Shown here: positions 34,522 to 46,894 of the stretch, in pieces
Position numbering within the stretch: the stretch's first letter is position 1
How the letters are laid out: the number at the start of each line of letters is the position of its first letter
From: Dendrophyllia cribrosa
Lineage: Eukaryota; Cnidaria; Anthozoa; Scleractinia; Dendrophylliidae
Length of the DNA stretch: 64,000 bases
Assembly (NCBI GenBank): GCA_024195265.1
Contig: JAJLRJ010000001.1
Location: 59,190,789-59,254,788, forward strand
Direction: 5' to 3'
Notes under the pieces: generated by a model
What the model saw: only the letters and a program-made list of their open reading frames with translations
Databases searched by the model: none
Told to the model about the DNA's origin: nothing
Made by a program: the position numbers and the translations under genes

Positions 34522-36200
34522 CTAGGGAAGCCTCTTACAGACAATACCACAGGGAAGCCGATGGTGTATCTCACAAGTAAGGTCATTCCAGTAGCCAGTA
34601 AGGCCTGTATGCCCAGTAAACATATGGCCGCATGGTTCATTGGCTTTTCCATTCGGTTCATGTGGATGCCAGTTTTTGTAGATTGGAACTGAGTGATCAT
34701 ACCAAAGGAAATCGTTGACAGTCGGGTTCCACTTGAGTCCGATCCAAACCTGTTTCAGTGATGGCGCGCGCTTGTTGACCAGATTCAGTACAAACTCGTT
34801 TTCTTCTCCGTTGTTAATCTTCACCAGTCGTCCTCGTAGTCCTTTGCAGTACGCTTGTGCTTGGTTCCAAGTCTTAATGGAGCTACTCACAAGATAACAG
34901 TAGCTTTTAAACCGCGTCCAGCCATTGGGACAAGGCGCTTATTGGAGAGAAGGGCAAGAGAGTGCGTGAGTGGGTGAGCGCGTGATCAAATGCAAGTGGA
35001 CAAGTTGGTTACATGAATGGAAAGTCAGGAAAAAGAGAAAGTAATCTTTTTTAGTTTAACGCGATGTTACTTTTAAGTCGCCTTGTAGGATTTGAGATCA
35101 TTTGACTCTATCTGATTGTCATACACCAGTTCAGCGAAAAGAAATTCAAAAGAGATAAACCTTTAAACTGACAGTGGAGGAGTAGAGGAGAGAGGTAGTA
35201 AATTCGGAGGATTTTACGGTCGGGAACATTTCCTTTCAAAATGGGGACATTTTCTGAGAGAGATGTGATGTAGGGCTTTTAATTTATTGAATTTTCTTTT
35301 GAGTTTCCGCTTACCAAGTATTCGTTCAATGTTTTGAAGTGTTGCCAGTAATATGGCATCTCCGGCAGCATCTTGCTTAGGATTATTATCTGACTGAACT
35401 GGAAAAGATAAACAACAACGACATACTGACAGTAAACAATAGTGTAAAATAGCCTTGTTAAAATGTTTACTTATATACGAGGAACTAGCCCTAGGTATCA
35501 TGAAATTTCACAACACGTTAAGAGGCATTCGTGATTTACAAAAACTTCCGACTAAAACAATCGCTAATCGGTAGTCGGCACACCGGGTCATTACTTCATT
35601 TTCCCGTTTATTTTTTTTTAATATTGAAACACATTGTTTGATACACAATACAACTTGCTATTCTCACTATTCTCACTATTCTCACTTGCTATTCTCACTA
35701 TTCTTGCTATTCTAAAATTACCGCGAGACTAGCCCGCGCGAAATTTTTTCCGACTCCAGACGCCTTCTGTTAATAGAACTAATTACCCGGTAACCCTCCA
35801 GGGATCTCGCTTGCCTATTTAAGTAATTTATTCTGGTTTTTTTTCTGCCTCTTTCGCCAAGTTACGCGGTCTGTCTCGCATTGTAGGATATTTTACCCTC
35901 CCCCCTTCCCTTCGGCGACGTTTGTTTCCCTTTCTCACTGTCTTGTGACCCTCTGCCTAAGCTAAATTTTGGCTCCCATATCTTAATTCCGCGTAGGCAG
36001 TGAGTGGTTGTTTTGGCAGTGAGAATGGTTTACTATACCTCTCCGTTTGAGGTGACTGTACAGTTTTATCACAAGAGCCTGAACAGAAAATCAAGAAACG
36101 ATCGGGGCAGGAAAACATCTCAGTCAAAAATAGTTTCAATACTACCTGATACGCATAAAATGGCGGCGAGATAAAGTGGTAGAACTGAAAACAGTTTCAT
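34522..36200 (-). CDS. Secreted mannose-type C-type lectin, unit 3 (184 aa)
   Basis: Exons 36200-36146, 35398-35315 and 34937-34522, GT-AG, all phase 1, 555 bp. The signal peptide has one extra alanine (YLAAIL). The lectin domain opens CPNGWTRFKSYCY and has WIGLKW, HEPN, EPCGHM and YWND followed by a cysteine three residues later, so the calcium and sugar site is complete. The acceptor of exon 3 ends AATAAG rather than TTTCAG, shared with unit 4. A 454-bp MITE lies 115 bases beyond the stop codon, moving the old poly(A) signal to about 640 bases downstream. The 3' untranslated region is therefore probably lengthened or uses a new end. Confidence 0.85.
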
Positions 36201-36364
36201 CTCGGTTTCAGTTTTGCCTGGTCGTCTCTGATGCCAGAAGGTGTTGTGCCTTTCTCTCTCATCGGTCCTCGAATAGATGACACATAAGTGATACGTTATT
36301 CGTTTTTAATTACGTCTGAGTAACGGATGTTTGTGTTGTACAGTAGTTGAGCGTGGGAACATTT

Positions 36365-37186
36365 GTATATTTTAAATCAGCGTAACGTGCCGGCCTAGAG
36401 CAGCAGCAACAGTTCAACTGTTTATTCATGGAGAAATTCAATTTCAATGTGTGGGTTCCGAAAAAGCTTCACACATTTCGGCGTGGACAAATATTGCTTT
36501 GTTTTTCATTTACTAATTAAAAAAAGGTGTAATACTTAAAAACCATTTTTGACCATTAAGTATATTTGAAAAATATATATTAGGAATAGTCCGCTACGTT
36601 GCACAAGACTATATCCTATTATGGAACGCATGAAGCAAACACAACTTGACACCAGAATTACACGCCTGTTGTAGAAAAAATATGCAGTGTATCTTGAATT
36701 CATTGAGACATACACGAGACCTCCTCTCTACAACACTAAAAGAACTGTTCTTTGTGTCAGAAAATATCATACATGCTATGAAATTAAGAATAAAGCCTCA
36801 GAAAGAAACACAACTTAACGTCGGATCGAAACTACACCAATGCTATTGGTTCAATTAAACGAGCCAATTAGAAAACGGAACATTCGATCCTTCCCAAGAG
36901 TACAAAAGCGGCAAACATTTCATGTACAACGGAATAATTTCATATTATTCCGCGAGACAGTTACTTATGGGAGCAACTGATGAGGTTCACCTAAGAACCG
37001 AAACTCGAGTCTTGCTTAAGAAAAACGTAAGAATTCACTAGCGTCCGTGAGATTTTCAATACAGATCACCATATCTGTTCAAGCCATGTCGGGATGCAAT
37101 AACGCCATGATGAAACAACGGAGGTTCTTCAAGCTCCAATAAACACTTCTCAGAAACAGAACTATATATAAAACAAGGAGCTAAAA
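36365..37186. other. Spacer upstream of lectin unit 3
   Basis: No gene recognised. An open stretch at 36646-36858 (plus) matches no family I know. Confidence 0.4.
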
Positions 37187-37473
37187 CAGAGGCGGATCCA
37201 GGGATTTCTGAAAGGGGGGTCCGGGTTCATGCCTGCCCGGAAATTTTTCCAATTGTACCCTCTGAAACGCCATTTCCAGCACTCCTGAAACTCGAAAAGC
37301 GTTTGTTAAGTCAAAAAAATTGACAATCAGTCAATTGGTGGAGGTGAAACAACTACGTATAAAACAATTTTATTCTATTATTTTTATGAACCACAAGGGA
37401 GACACAGGTCTGAAAGGGGGGTCCGGACCCCCCCCCCCCCCCCCCCCCGACCCTCCACCTGGATCCGCCACTG
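37187..37473. mobile_element. hAT-like element (CAGAGGCGGATCCAGG ends)
   Basis: Ends CAGAGGCGGATCCAGG and CCTGGATCCGCCACTG are inverted. TAAAA lies on both sides, slightly offset. A C run of about 20 sits at 37429-37448. Same family as 20485-20652. Confidence 0.7.
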
Positions 37474-37612
37474 TAAAACATAAACTGCAAGAAGTCATGA
37501 TTCCAATAGAGACACGGCAGCTTCAGACTTTGATCTTAGACGCCTACATCCGTGATAAAGATCCACTTTCTCACAAGTCTTGCACACCGCAGACTTTGAC
37601 ACTAAATCACGG

Positions 37613-37766
37613 CGGGAGCGTAGCCAGGAATTTTTCAGAGGTACGCACAATCAATTTCCAAACACTCCCCCTACCTCCTCCCCCACCCTCAAGTCCCAAA
37701 TCTTTCTTTTTTCCGACTTTTTCAGGTACGCACGTGCGTACGTGCGTACAGGTAGCTACGCCCCTG
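37613..37766. mobile_element. hAT-like MITE of the CAGGGGCGTAGC family, degraded copy
   Basis: Right end TAGCTACGCCCCTG, left end eroded (GCGTAGCCAGG). The interior contains CGCACGTGCGTACGTGCG. Matches the well preserved copy at 41155-41315 in opposite orientation. Confidence 0.65.
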
Positions 37767-38275
37767 CACGGGCTGAGAGATTGACTGATCCTAGCATATT
37801 CATAACAATAACAAAAACTGCAGCCGATCACTACATATCTTGCAACAAAAGTTAGCCAAAGAAGCCCTAACATATGCCAAGAGAGCTAGCATAACCAAGG
37901 CATAGAGAAACAATAATTCCATAAATGGCTACACAGCATGAAAATCTCCTGTCACTTAAGAGATTTTTATCCCAAAGATCATCAAAGAGTCATACAATAC
38001 ATATCGAGCATGCAAAACTCAGACAGAGATAATAGTGACTAGTCACAATTCTATATTGGTGATCTAAAGGGAACAAATATCTCGTAGACCTTCTTGGGAA
38101 AAAATTTCTAAAGGCTTCTTTATACATTTTGCGACTAGCGGGAGTCGTGTTTGGCCTGTCACCTTTATAATACTATTTATAAATAATAGTATAGGAAGGC
38201 CCCAAGAATGTTTTGAATTTTTGAAACGCTAAGAGCGCTATTTTCAATAGGCACTTTGGCAGCTTTTATATATGA
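37767..38275. other. Non-coding spacer
   Basis: No gene or clear element recognised. Confidence 0.4.
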
Positions 38276-38276
38276 A

Positions 38277-38352
38277 ATAACAACAATATAACAATAATAA
38301 CAACAATAATAACAACAATAATAACAATAATAACAACAATAATAACAATATA
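38277..38352. repeat. AAC/AAT microsatellite
   Basis: Tandem AACAAT and AATAAC units. Confidence 0.9.
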
Positions 38353-38394
38353 CTAAATAACAACTACATGAATAGGACTTCTCCTTCTGCATGA

Positions 38395-38513
38395 TTTTTT
38401 TTTCTTTGCCTTGAACTTTGCACGAATTTTTTTTCCTGGCATTTTCCCTTGCACGAATTTTTTTTTGGTTTCCCCCCCCCACCCCCATCACTTTTCTAAT
38501 GGTCCGTCCCTTA
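38395..38513. mobile_element. Partial MITE, one terminus of the 15123-15439 family
   Basis: Ends with CATCACTTTTCTAATGGTCC preceded by a C run and T-rich direct repeats TTGCACGAATTTTTTTT. The opposite terminus was not found. Confidence 0.5.
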
Positions 38514-38819
38514 GTAATCACGGCACGAACAAAGTTACGAAAACTGAGACCCAGTTCCGTTTTCCGACTTTCCTTTATTCACGTCACTTTTACAGTGAGC
38601 GTTTTACTGGCCGTATTTCGGAACACAGGGGTAAACAAAACGGTCCAACGAAATCCATCGGAAGAGTTCAGAGTTACAGTGCATTTGACGCTCGCTAGTA
38701 TAATTGATCCTGCGCGCAAGCTACAGACAATCAAATGCACCCTTGGTTTTCGAAAAAGGCCTCGGTAATTACGAACAAGACTCTATTTTTTTCTTATTTG
38801 AAAATTTTTCTTGGTATTT

Positions 38820-38889
38820 TTAGAACTCATCTTATTTATTTATTTATCTTTTTTCTTATATTATTTATTTATTTATTTATTTATTTATT
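38820..38889. repeat. TTTA microsatellite
   Basis: Tandem TTTA units, interrupted at 38849-38860. Confidence 0.85.
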
Positions 38890-38992
38890 GCGCTCAAAAA
38901 AGAGAGACGTAAACCCAACCTTGTGTAAAGTATTTGACGAATTAAATAGTTTTTCTCTCTCGTCGAATGTAATTTAGCCCCCACCCTCTCTC

Positions 38993-39116
<124 letters not shown>

Positions 39117-39169
39117 AATAAGCAGTTAATTCAGTTACTGATGTAAACACCGTGTTGAAATAAAGTTTA

Positions 39170-39213
39170 TTCATTCATTTATTCATTCATTCATTCATTC
39201 ATTCATTCATTCA

Positions 39214-39258
<45 letters not shown>
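39170..39258. repeat. ATTC then TC microsatellites
   Basis: Tandem CATT/ATTC units to about 39220, then TC units. The ATTC run follows GAAATAAAGTTTATT, a LINE-tail-like junction. Confidence 0.85.
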
Positions 39259-39259
<1 letters not shown>

Positions 39260-39517
39260 GGCAGGCATGAAGTCTCTTGGCCACACTTTCCAATTGTGTT
39301 GCGTTGGTTTCAAGCATGAACACGATAAAGTTTCTGGATTTATTGAAGAAGTCGCTATTATTACTTTGTCTTATGGCAACTAAAAAAATCAAACAAATAT
39401 GGCTACTAAATGAAAAATGAAAACAATCGAACTACGGCTGCTTCACGTTCTACTTGCGTTTATTTGCTGTTAACGTGCTATTCAATTAAAATTTTAGTCC
39501 GGAGATCCATCCGCCAT

Positions 39518-40310
39518 ATTGAATATCTGTTCTCTTTTGAAGACTGGGTCCGTCGCTGGATTTAAGAAAGTATCAAAGTATTCTAAAAAGAATATCGCAA
39601 ACGAAAAGTATTTGCCAAGACCACTTCCCTCTCAGTGTTTATTCTTGATTCTTTTAATTCTATGGAAAAAATTCTGTTAATAGTGAGAGCATGAAATAAA
39701 AGCTATTGAGCTTTAGTTTCCCGCGGCCTATTTTTTAATCTGGCTAAAGAAAGGGCTTTAACTTTCGAGTCTGTGGATGAAATTCTAAACCGTGACCTTT
39801 GAAAGCTTACCTAATGGGCAATGTTACGTTATGCCTCGTTGTCAAAGCGAGGCTAGGTGCACAACCTTTCATATGAAGATGAGGTTTATTTGCATTTGAA
39901 TAAAAAAACATTTTCATATGAAAGGTTGTGCACCTAGCCTCGCTTTGACAACGAGGCATAACGTAACTCGGAAATGGCCTATTCTCTTTTATGGTACACT
40001 GGACTCTGCCTATGAACTAATGAAATCCTTATCGACCTTATCAACACTTTCATGTGTTTTAAATCACATGATAATAAATGCCGTAAACTGAAGCTACTGA
40101 GTTGTACATTTTTTTGCTGTGCTAGCTACACTTAGTTCTTTCGGGAGTGACTTTGGTAATTTTTTACCCGTGACTAGCAAAGAGACAAAGAAATCACAAT
40201 CACTGTTTTATTTTCAAGCCAGTATTTTATTTTACACACCATTTTTTTGCTGTTTTTTAAGGATCCCGCGCTTAGTTTATAGAAAGGAACCTGAGAATTC
40301 CCATCACCCG
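39518..40310 (-). pseudogene. Remnant of a sixth lectin unit (3' flank only)
   Basis: Collinear with the 3' flank of lectin unit 1 (24745-25375): it shares the GGATTTAAGAAAG block, the GAGTCTGTGGATGAA-like block, the poly(A) signal context and the GGATCCCGCGCTTAG block just before the lectin exon. Similarity stops at about 40310, where the coding exon should follow, and unrelated sequence begins. A hairpin MITE (39823-39967) interrupts it. Confidence 0.7.
39823..39967. mobile_element. Hairpin MITE inside the lectin remnant
   Basis: Near-perfect arms of about 60 bp, starting GTTACGTTATGCCTCGTTGT and ending in its complement, around a short AT-rich loop. It is absent from the paralogous stretch at unit 1. 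Confidence 0.85.
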
Positions 40311-40379
40311 ACCCGCCATTTTGAATTGAACAAAGCGGAGAAGGCCCTGGGGACGAGGTTGAAGCAACGATACATAATA

Positions 40380-40825
40380 CAGGCAACTCTCTCTAAGACG
40401 GACACCGTCGGGACCGGCCCCAACTGTCCGTCTTAGAGAGGTGTCCGGCTTATAAAGAGAGGTAAAGTGACACCAGTAATTATGAGGTAATAAAGCTGAA
40501 CCTATGTACAATGAATACACGTCTGTTTTAAGTTTGTTTAAAGTCGTTTTCTTTAAGCAAAACCTACAAACTGGAACAAAAATAATGATTAGAAAAGTGG
40601 ACTCGTTTGTTCATATTCAGCACCTACATTTTCGTTTTGAAGTATTTTTCACTAAAAAGCACTTCTCAAGTGTCCGTTGACCACGAGTTTCAAATTGTCC
40701 GTTGTCCATCTAAGAGAGATGTCCGTTTTATAGAGAGTTTAGTTACAGTAAAATGACTGAAAAACGACAGGAACCAACACCAGGTGTCCGTCTTATAGCG
40801 GTGTCCGTTAAGAGAGAGATGACTG
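40380..40825. mobile_element. Pogo/Tigger-like non-autonomous element
   Basis: Ends CAGGCAACTCTCTCTAAGAC and the near complement ending AGAGAGATGACTG. TA precedes the left end. Internal CTTAGAGAGGTGTCCG words. The compact sister copy at 62317-62489 has TA on both sides. Confidence 0.7.
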
Positions 40826-41122
40826 GTTTTAGTTTCTTCCTTTACCAGACTTTCCACCCCCATCTAGCCGGCCTTTTGAAATTAATAAGATACGGTTTAA
40901 TAACAATTTATTCAAAAAACTTGTTAAAATATAAATACAAAAAAGTTCTTGAACAGGAAATCCAGAGGTTAACCCTGTGTTAAGGATTCCCTAACAATGT
41001 AAAAGTAAAAAAGAATGTGATTATAATTACAATAGGACTAAATATTAACGCATGGATTTATGTATGGGAAATTTACAATAACTATCTAATCAATATTCAT
41101 GTGGAGTTTTCAGAACGATTTA
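40826..41122. other. Non-coding spacer
   Basis: AT-rich, no gene recognised. Confidence 0.4.
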
Positions 41123-41154
41123 AATAGACAAATTCGGCTAACGCATTGTTGAAC

Positions 41155-41315
41155 CAGGGGCGTAGCTACCTGTACGCACGTACGCACGTGCGTACCTGAA
41201 AAAGTCGAACTGAAAAAAGAAAGATTTGGGACTTGAGGATGGGGGGAGGAGGTAGGGGGAGTGTTTGAAAACAGTGATTGTGCGTGCCTCTGAAAAAGTC
41301 CTGGCTACGCCCCTG
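41155..41315. mobile_element. hAT-like MITE with an 8-bp target duplication
   Basis: Ends CAGGGGCGTAGCTACC and GGCTACGCCCCTG, flanked by TGTTGAAC (41147-41154) and TGTTGTAC (41316-41323). The uninterrupted sister at about 56608 reads TGTTGTAC once. Eight-base duplications and CAG ends are hAT characters. Confidence 0.85.
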
Positions 41316-41368
41316 TGTTGTACCCAATTCAAACATTCTGGGAATAAAATTCTTTGTTCACAATATTA

Positions 41369-41661
41369 CACAGAACGAAATAACGATTTTAAGTGCAAGT
41401 AAAGGTTCCTTAAAGAAAACTTAAAGAACAATTTCGACTATCTTTAAGTGCACCGTAAATTACTTAAATAAGCCTTTACTTGTAATGAACAATTTAAGTT
41501 GCCTTTAAGTTGTTGAAAAATTGAATTAAAGATAACTTAAATGTTCTTACTTACTTTAATACATTTAAGAGTATTTACGTCTCAACTTAAAGATTTTCGA
41601 TATCTTTAAGTAACATTTAATTTTGTCTTAAAGATTAGTAAATTCATTATTTCGTCCTGTG
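41369..41661. mobile_element. Nested MITE rich in CTTAAAG words
   Basis: Ends CACAGAACGAAATAA and TTATTTCGTCCTGTG (one mismatch). The interior is a palindromic series of TTTAAGTGC and CTTTAAG words. It is inserted in the outer element where the intact copy reads CAATATTTCC. Confidence 0.75.
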
Positions 41662-41780
41662 ATTTCCATATAATTTACATGTCAATGCTTCATTGATATG
41701 GAAATATGACGAACAAAGAGTTCTAATCCCAAAAGGTTTGAATTGGATGCAACAATGCGTTAGCCGAATTTGTCTATTGT

Positions 41781-42415
41781 TTGAGGTTACCAGCTTCAAC
41801 GACATGCCTTGGTAGGTCATTCCATGGCTTGATAATTTTTACAAAGAAAGAATACTTAAAACAGTTTATATAATGCAGTCGGATACTGTTAGATGCAGGT
41901 CTCGAGAACAAGAGCTACTTTGATTTTCCGGGAACCTAAAACCACCGTGTATAGAACAGACAATTGACATGTGCTCAGCTCGGTTGTCAGGTGACTTAAA
42001 GGCTATCTATCTCCTGGTATGATAGCCACTACAACAACAACAACAACAACAACAATCTTTAATATGGTCGAGCGTGAGAGTTGGTTAGCTGCGAAAACAA
42101 GTTTTATCTTAAATGATTTTCCGGTTTTTCAAAACATTGGATATAAATTAAATACTAGTATGCAGCTAATCAGCATTTCGCACTCATTTGAAAATGTCAG
42201 CAAGCAATTGGTTTCCGAGAAAAGTGACGAGCTGGCTGCGGACACAACTGGTTTGTTTATGGTTTTCGTTAATAACAACAACTTATGTCATGTTTACTTC
42301 CGTTTTTGCTTAAGTGAAGCCGGTTGAACCGTGAACATTGTAACTGGTTATATTTGATACTCTTCTCATCACACAAAACTGAAAGTGGAAACAGAACTCC
42401 GGCGGTTGCTGGTTA
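41781..42415. other. Spacer with an unassigned open frame
   Basis: An ACA/AAC microsatellite at 42029-42054 is followed by an open plus-strand stretch to 42327. It has no recognisable domain and no splice support, so it is not called as a gene. Confidence 0.35.
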
Positions 42416-42582
42416 GAATGATCGGGAAGTCCGGTAGTATCTTGGTGTTGCGAATGGTGTGATCACCAAATGTCGTAAAACAAAGGATTCAAAAGACACT
42501 GAACAATACCCACACCACAACACAAAAGCTAACCAACAATGGCTTCCGCAACACCAAGAAACACCCGGAAGTTCCTTCCTAT
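42416..42582. mobile_element. MITE, copy 2 of the TTTCTTGGTGTTGCGG family
   Basis: Inverted ends around TCTTGGTGTTGCG and CCGCAACACCAAGA. Internal GTGTGATCACCAAATG and ACACTGAACAATACCC blocks match the copy at 11249-11380 in reverse orientation. Confidence 0.7.
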
Positions 42583-43333
42583 TCTCACGGTGCTTCACCT
42601 CACCATCACTGCAACCCAAAGTCTTATTTTAAACAGTTAATCATTTTCCTACAGACCCTCAAATGTCGCCGGGCCGAAGGCAAAAACAAAACATGAAACA
42701 ACGAACCAACATGGCGGACAAAACCTTGCCTTTTTCAGATTACCCACAATGCCTTATTTTTTAATTTTCTTAGAGGGTGGGGTGGTGCCTTGTTGACCGC
42801 TTTACTTCACATAATAGATGGTTTCATTTCTTGAATCAATGTGCTAAAGTGTTGCCATTCAAATAAGAGGTATTGAGTAGTATCAGTCTCTGGTGCTGTT
42901 TATTAGTAATAATTTATTATTGAGTCTGTGGATGAATTCAAACGTGTGACCATTCAAATTTGATTACTATTCTCATGTACTGGTTGTAGGTTTTGAATTC
43001 GTGGATGAAATCGTTACAGCAACTGTGACCATTCAAATGAAACGAATCTTGTTAAACAATACAATGGGGCGAGTTAGTTTAAACCACAGTTGATTTGATA
43101 GATACTTGGCAAAATGTATTTCTTTGAAATTCGCAAATAAGCAAAGAATACAGAGAATTTACGATCGATCACTGTTTTATTCACAAGCCATATTACGTTT
43201 ACACCCATTTTTTAGCACTATTATTACTTGGTTACATTCCAAAAGTGGTAGTACATGATCAAACTGTAGCGATGAACTAGCATTTCGCTCTACTTTTGGA
43301 TTTTATCGATCAAGGACGATGTCGGCTCGTCAG

Positions 43334-45108
43334 CTAGGGAAGCCTCTTGCAGACAAGACCACAAGGCAACTGAGGGTGTATCCCACACATAAGGTCATTC
43401 CAGTATCCAGATGCCTGGCCTCGACTGCCTGAGTGCCCAGTCCACATGTTGCCGCACGGCTCACCGCTGTTTGGTTCATGTGGCGCCCAGTTTTTGTAGC
43501 TTGGAACGGAGTGATCAGACCAGATGTCGTCTTTGACACTGGAGTCCCACCTCAATCCGATCCAAACCTGCTTCACTTTTGGGGCTAATTTCCTCGCCAA
43601 CGCCAGGACGAACTCGTTTTCTTCTGCGCTGTTAATCTTCACCAGTTCTCCTTCCAGTCCTTTGCAGAACGCTTGTGCTTGGTCCCAAGTCTTGATGGAG
43701 CTACTCACAAGATAACAGTAGCTTTTAAACCGCGTCCAGCCACTGGGACAAGGCGCTTATTTGTGTTGGAAGAAAATGAAATAAAATTCAACAATCAGGG
43801 CTTGAAATTCATTGTTGATAGCTGTTTTGTAGTTAAAATAAAAATAACGATTCACTGAATATCGGAGAGAACTGCAAGAAAGCGAGGGAATACGTGTGTG
43901 GACAAGTTGGTAAATTGGAAACTTGGTTTGGTTTTGATTCATCGGTGAGAAATACTTAAAAAGCATTATGTTTTAAACGTGATGTTAGTAATATTACTTT
44001 TAATGCTCGATTAAATTGTCCTTGTAAAATTCGCCCTGTAGCATGTGACTCCGTCTGATTGTCATCCACCAGATCGGCGAAAACATTTGTAAAGAAATGG
44101 CTTTATACTGTCAGAGGAGGGGTACGGGAGGGAGGCAGTAAATTTGGAGTGTTATAGTTACCTTGTTCTTACTAAATTTCGCGCGTACTAAATTTCGCGA
44201 TTTTCGCGTTTCGGAAAAAATCGCGATAATACTCGCGTAAAAAGAGAGCGCGAAAATTAAAATCGTGAAATTTAATATCATATTATATTGTTTAAGAATA
44301 CAGAAAACAATGCATATATTATAAAGGTTGAGGAGTTTTTCGGCGCTTTGACTCAAGAACCTCAACATTGACGACGCCACCTCGTAAAAGTAGAAAGCGC
44401 GTAACTCTTGATGTTTGTCTCAGTAAGTGTTCTTTATAGCTATGTTGTGAACATTCTTTTAGGGCTGGGGAGATTAAAGAAATGAAAAAATCGCAAAAAT
44501 TAAGTATAATTTTGTTTAATTTTTTTTCCTGGAATCGCGAAAATTAATACTCGCGAAATATAGCTCCCGAATTTTCGCGAAATTAAGTACGCGCGAAAAT
44601 TAGTAAGAATAAGGTACCTGAAATGCTAATTTTCAAAACGGGGTCATTTTCTGAGAGAGAGCTTTCTTTCCCTTTACTTACCGAGTATTCGTTCAATATT
44701 TTGCAGTGTTGCAAGTAATACAGCTTCTCCAGCGGCATCTTGCCTGAGATTATTATCTGACCGAACTGGAAGAAAAATTACCACGCTTATATGTAAGATT
44801 GTGAACAATAACATAAAATCGCCCTGGTTAAGAACATATAAAAATATTTACTTGTACATAAGGTTACTATAACCCGTGGGTATCACGGTATGATTAAAAA
44901 AAAGAAACTGTTCGGAATAAACCAACCGTTGAAATGATAGAAATCTAGTCAGCAGACGGCAGACTGATCATTACTTCATTTTTACATTAAAGACACAATT
45001 CAACTTGCTATTATACATAGTTCAAAATTTTTAAAAGGCAACAGTAGTTTCAATACCTGATACGCAAAAAATCGAGAGATAAAGCGGTAGAACTGAAAAT
45101 AGTTTCAT
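43334..45108 (-). CDS. Secreted mannose-type C-type lectin, unit 4 (185 aa)
   Basis: Exons 45108-45057 (signal, MKLFSVLPLYLSIFCVS), 44765-44682 (linker) and 43755-43334 (lectin domain), phase 1 joins, 558 bp. The domain has WIGLRW, HEPN, EPCGNM, YWND, and a cysteine three residues after WND. The stretch between EPN and EPC is shortened (EPNSGEPC against EPNGKAREPC in unit 1), which lies next to the sugar site and may alter specificity. A 460-bp MITE (44157-44618) sits in intron 2. Confidence 0.85.
44157..44618. mobile_element. TACCTTRTTCTTACTAA-type MITE in lectin unit 4
   Basis: Inverted ends TACCTTGTTCTTACTAAATT and near complement, with many TTTCGCG and CGCGAAATTA words inside. Related to 15647-15957. 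Confidence 0.8.
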
Positions 45109-45533
45109 CTCGGTTTCAGTTTTGCCGGCTGTCTTTGTTGGCAGAAGATGCCGTGTCCTTCTCTCTCACGGTCCTCGAATGAATGACACGATAGTGATAC
45201 GTTATTCGTGTTTAATTACGTCTAATCGACGGATGTTTGAATTGAACAGTAGTTGAGCGTGGGACTTAGTGTAATGGGCCGGCTTAGTATAGCAGCAACA
45301 GTTTAAAGTGCACATGAAGTGAAATTTCAATACCGTTTTTTAGAGTTTTATGTTGTTTATATCACCTTTATTTTATTTTCAGTCGTTTTCCTCTTTTGCG
45401 CGAAGATGATCCACTATTTTTAGGTTTGAAAACTCCTACCGGGGCCTGAAGTTTGCGACATTTTGAGCGCGGCCAAAAAGGTGCAAACAATGGATTTGTG
45501 ACGTCATTCGTGTGTTCGATATCACAAAACTAA

Positions 45534-46022
45534 GGCCCCGACCACACTAATGCGTTTTCAAAAGTCTCCGTTTTCATCTCGAAGAAAACGAAGCAAAATA
45601 TTTTCGCCCACACTAGCGTTTTCGCATCGTTTTCACCTGTCCACACTAAAACGGTCGAAAACGATGAAAACGACTGGGACCGGGGATTGCGCATGTGTTA
45701 AAGGTGATAGATGCTCTGATTTGGACTGTAACCGATGGCATGTGACGCTCTCAGTACGTCATCGTTTTCAAAAGTCTCCGTTTTCACCTGACCACACTAG
45801 AGATTTTACGTCACCGTTTTCAAATGTCTCCGTTTTCACCTGTCCACACTTGAAACGAAGCGTTTTCAAAACGATGCGTTTTCAAAAGTCTCCACTTTTG
45901 AAACCGTTTTCGAAAGCCTCCGTTTTCATCATCGTTTTCGGGCGTTTTAGTGTGGATGATAGGCGAAAACGCATCAAAATGTATGCGTTTTCAAACGAAA
46001 ACGGATTAGTGTGGTCGGGGCC
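45534..46022. mobile_element. PIF/Harbinger-like MITE, 489 bp
   Basis: Inverted ends GGCCCCGACCACACTAATGC and complement, flanked by TAA (45531-45533, 46023-46025). The interior has at least eight GTTTTCAAAAGTCTCCGTTTTC-like words in both orientations. The open frame across it is a repeat artefact. Confidence 0.85.
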
Positions 46023-46894
46023 TAAACCTGCTGGAGAAGGGAACTAACCCGGGGCCCGGGCTATACTACGCGTCGGTTTTAAACATATTTAATCGAAAGA
46101 ATCCTTTTCCAAGTTGCCAAAACTCCACTGTGAGACAAGTGAAGCGCTCAGTTGTTTACACACTAATGACGTCACTAGAACTCAGGTCCTTGTCTAATAT
46201 GCCCAACTTGCGTCGCTTGTTAAGGTTACAGTGTACCTTCGGGAGTGTCTCCAGTATAACAGCTCTAGCGTCTTAAGATTACACTTAATATACCTAAACC
46301 CAGATATCAAATTAAAGCTTATAGAGCTGGCTATCTAAATATGGAAACCATTTGGCAATAAAATGAATTGTCGAATTTTTTACGACGTCTAAATTCGAAA
46401 GTCCGAATCAGCTTTAAAACGCTATAACTGAAAGCGATTATTGTATTTTGCTAATTTGATTTGTTCTTGGGTTTTCGGACACGAAGCGCTAAAAAAACGT
46501 GTCGGCGATTTCCCATATTCAATTGCAGTGAAAAGTAACAGAATATTTTCGAAAAGGGAAGAAAAAAATTGGAGTGATCGCACGGAAATGGCTCTTGACG
46601 AAAAAGTTTTCGGAAATAAGAAATTCGCCGACACGTTTTTGTTGATTATATGTTAGCCTAGATTCTGTCCAAATTTGAGGAAAATCGAACGAATTCCCTT
46701 TGAGTTGTAGCTCTTTAAAGTGTCCCCTACAAGCGAAAAATTAACTTTGAGAAAACAGCGCTTAGAAAAACATATCGCTATATAAACAAACTCCGCCCAC
46801 AAAAGTTATACCGTCATTTCGCTGTCAATTTTCACTATTTTTCGATAAAAACATCTCAGATCATCTCAGGCAATTGCAACAGTAGTTTCAACAC

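Larger units (their letters stand above)
41123..41780. mobile_element. MITE carrying two nested insertions
   Basis: Outer ends ATAGACAAATTCGGCTAACG and complement match the uninterrupted copy at 56588-56777. Two further elements lie inside it (41155-41315, 41369-41661); removing them restores the sequence of the intact copy. Confidence 0.85.

Noticed and set aside
42019..42327. 102-codon open frame after an ACA microsatellite
   Set aside because: No recognisable family. The start codon lies in the repeat and no exon signals were found.
45550..46047. 165-codon open frame in the plus strand
   Set aside because: It lies within the inverted-repeat MITE at 45534-46022 and encodes only its reiterated words.
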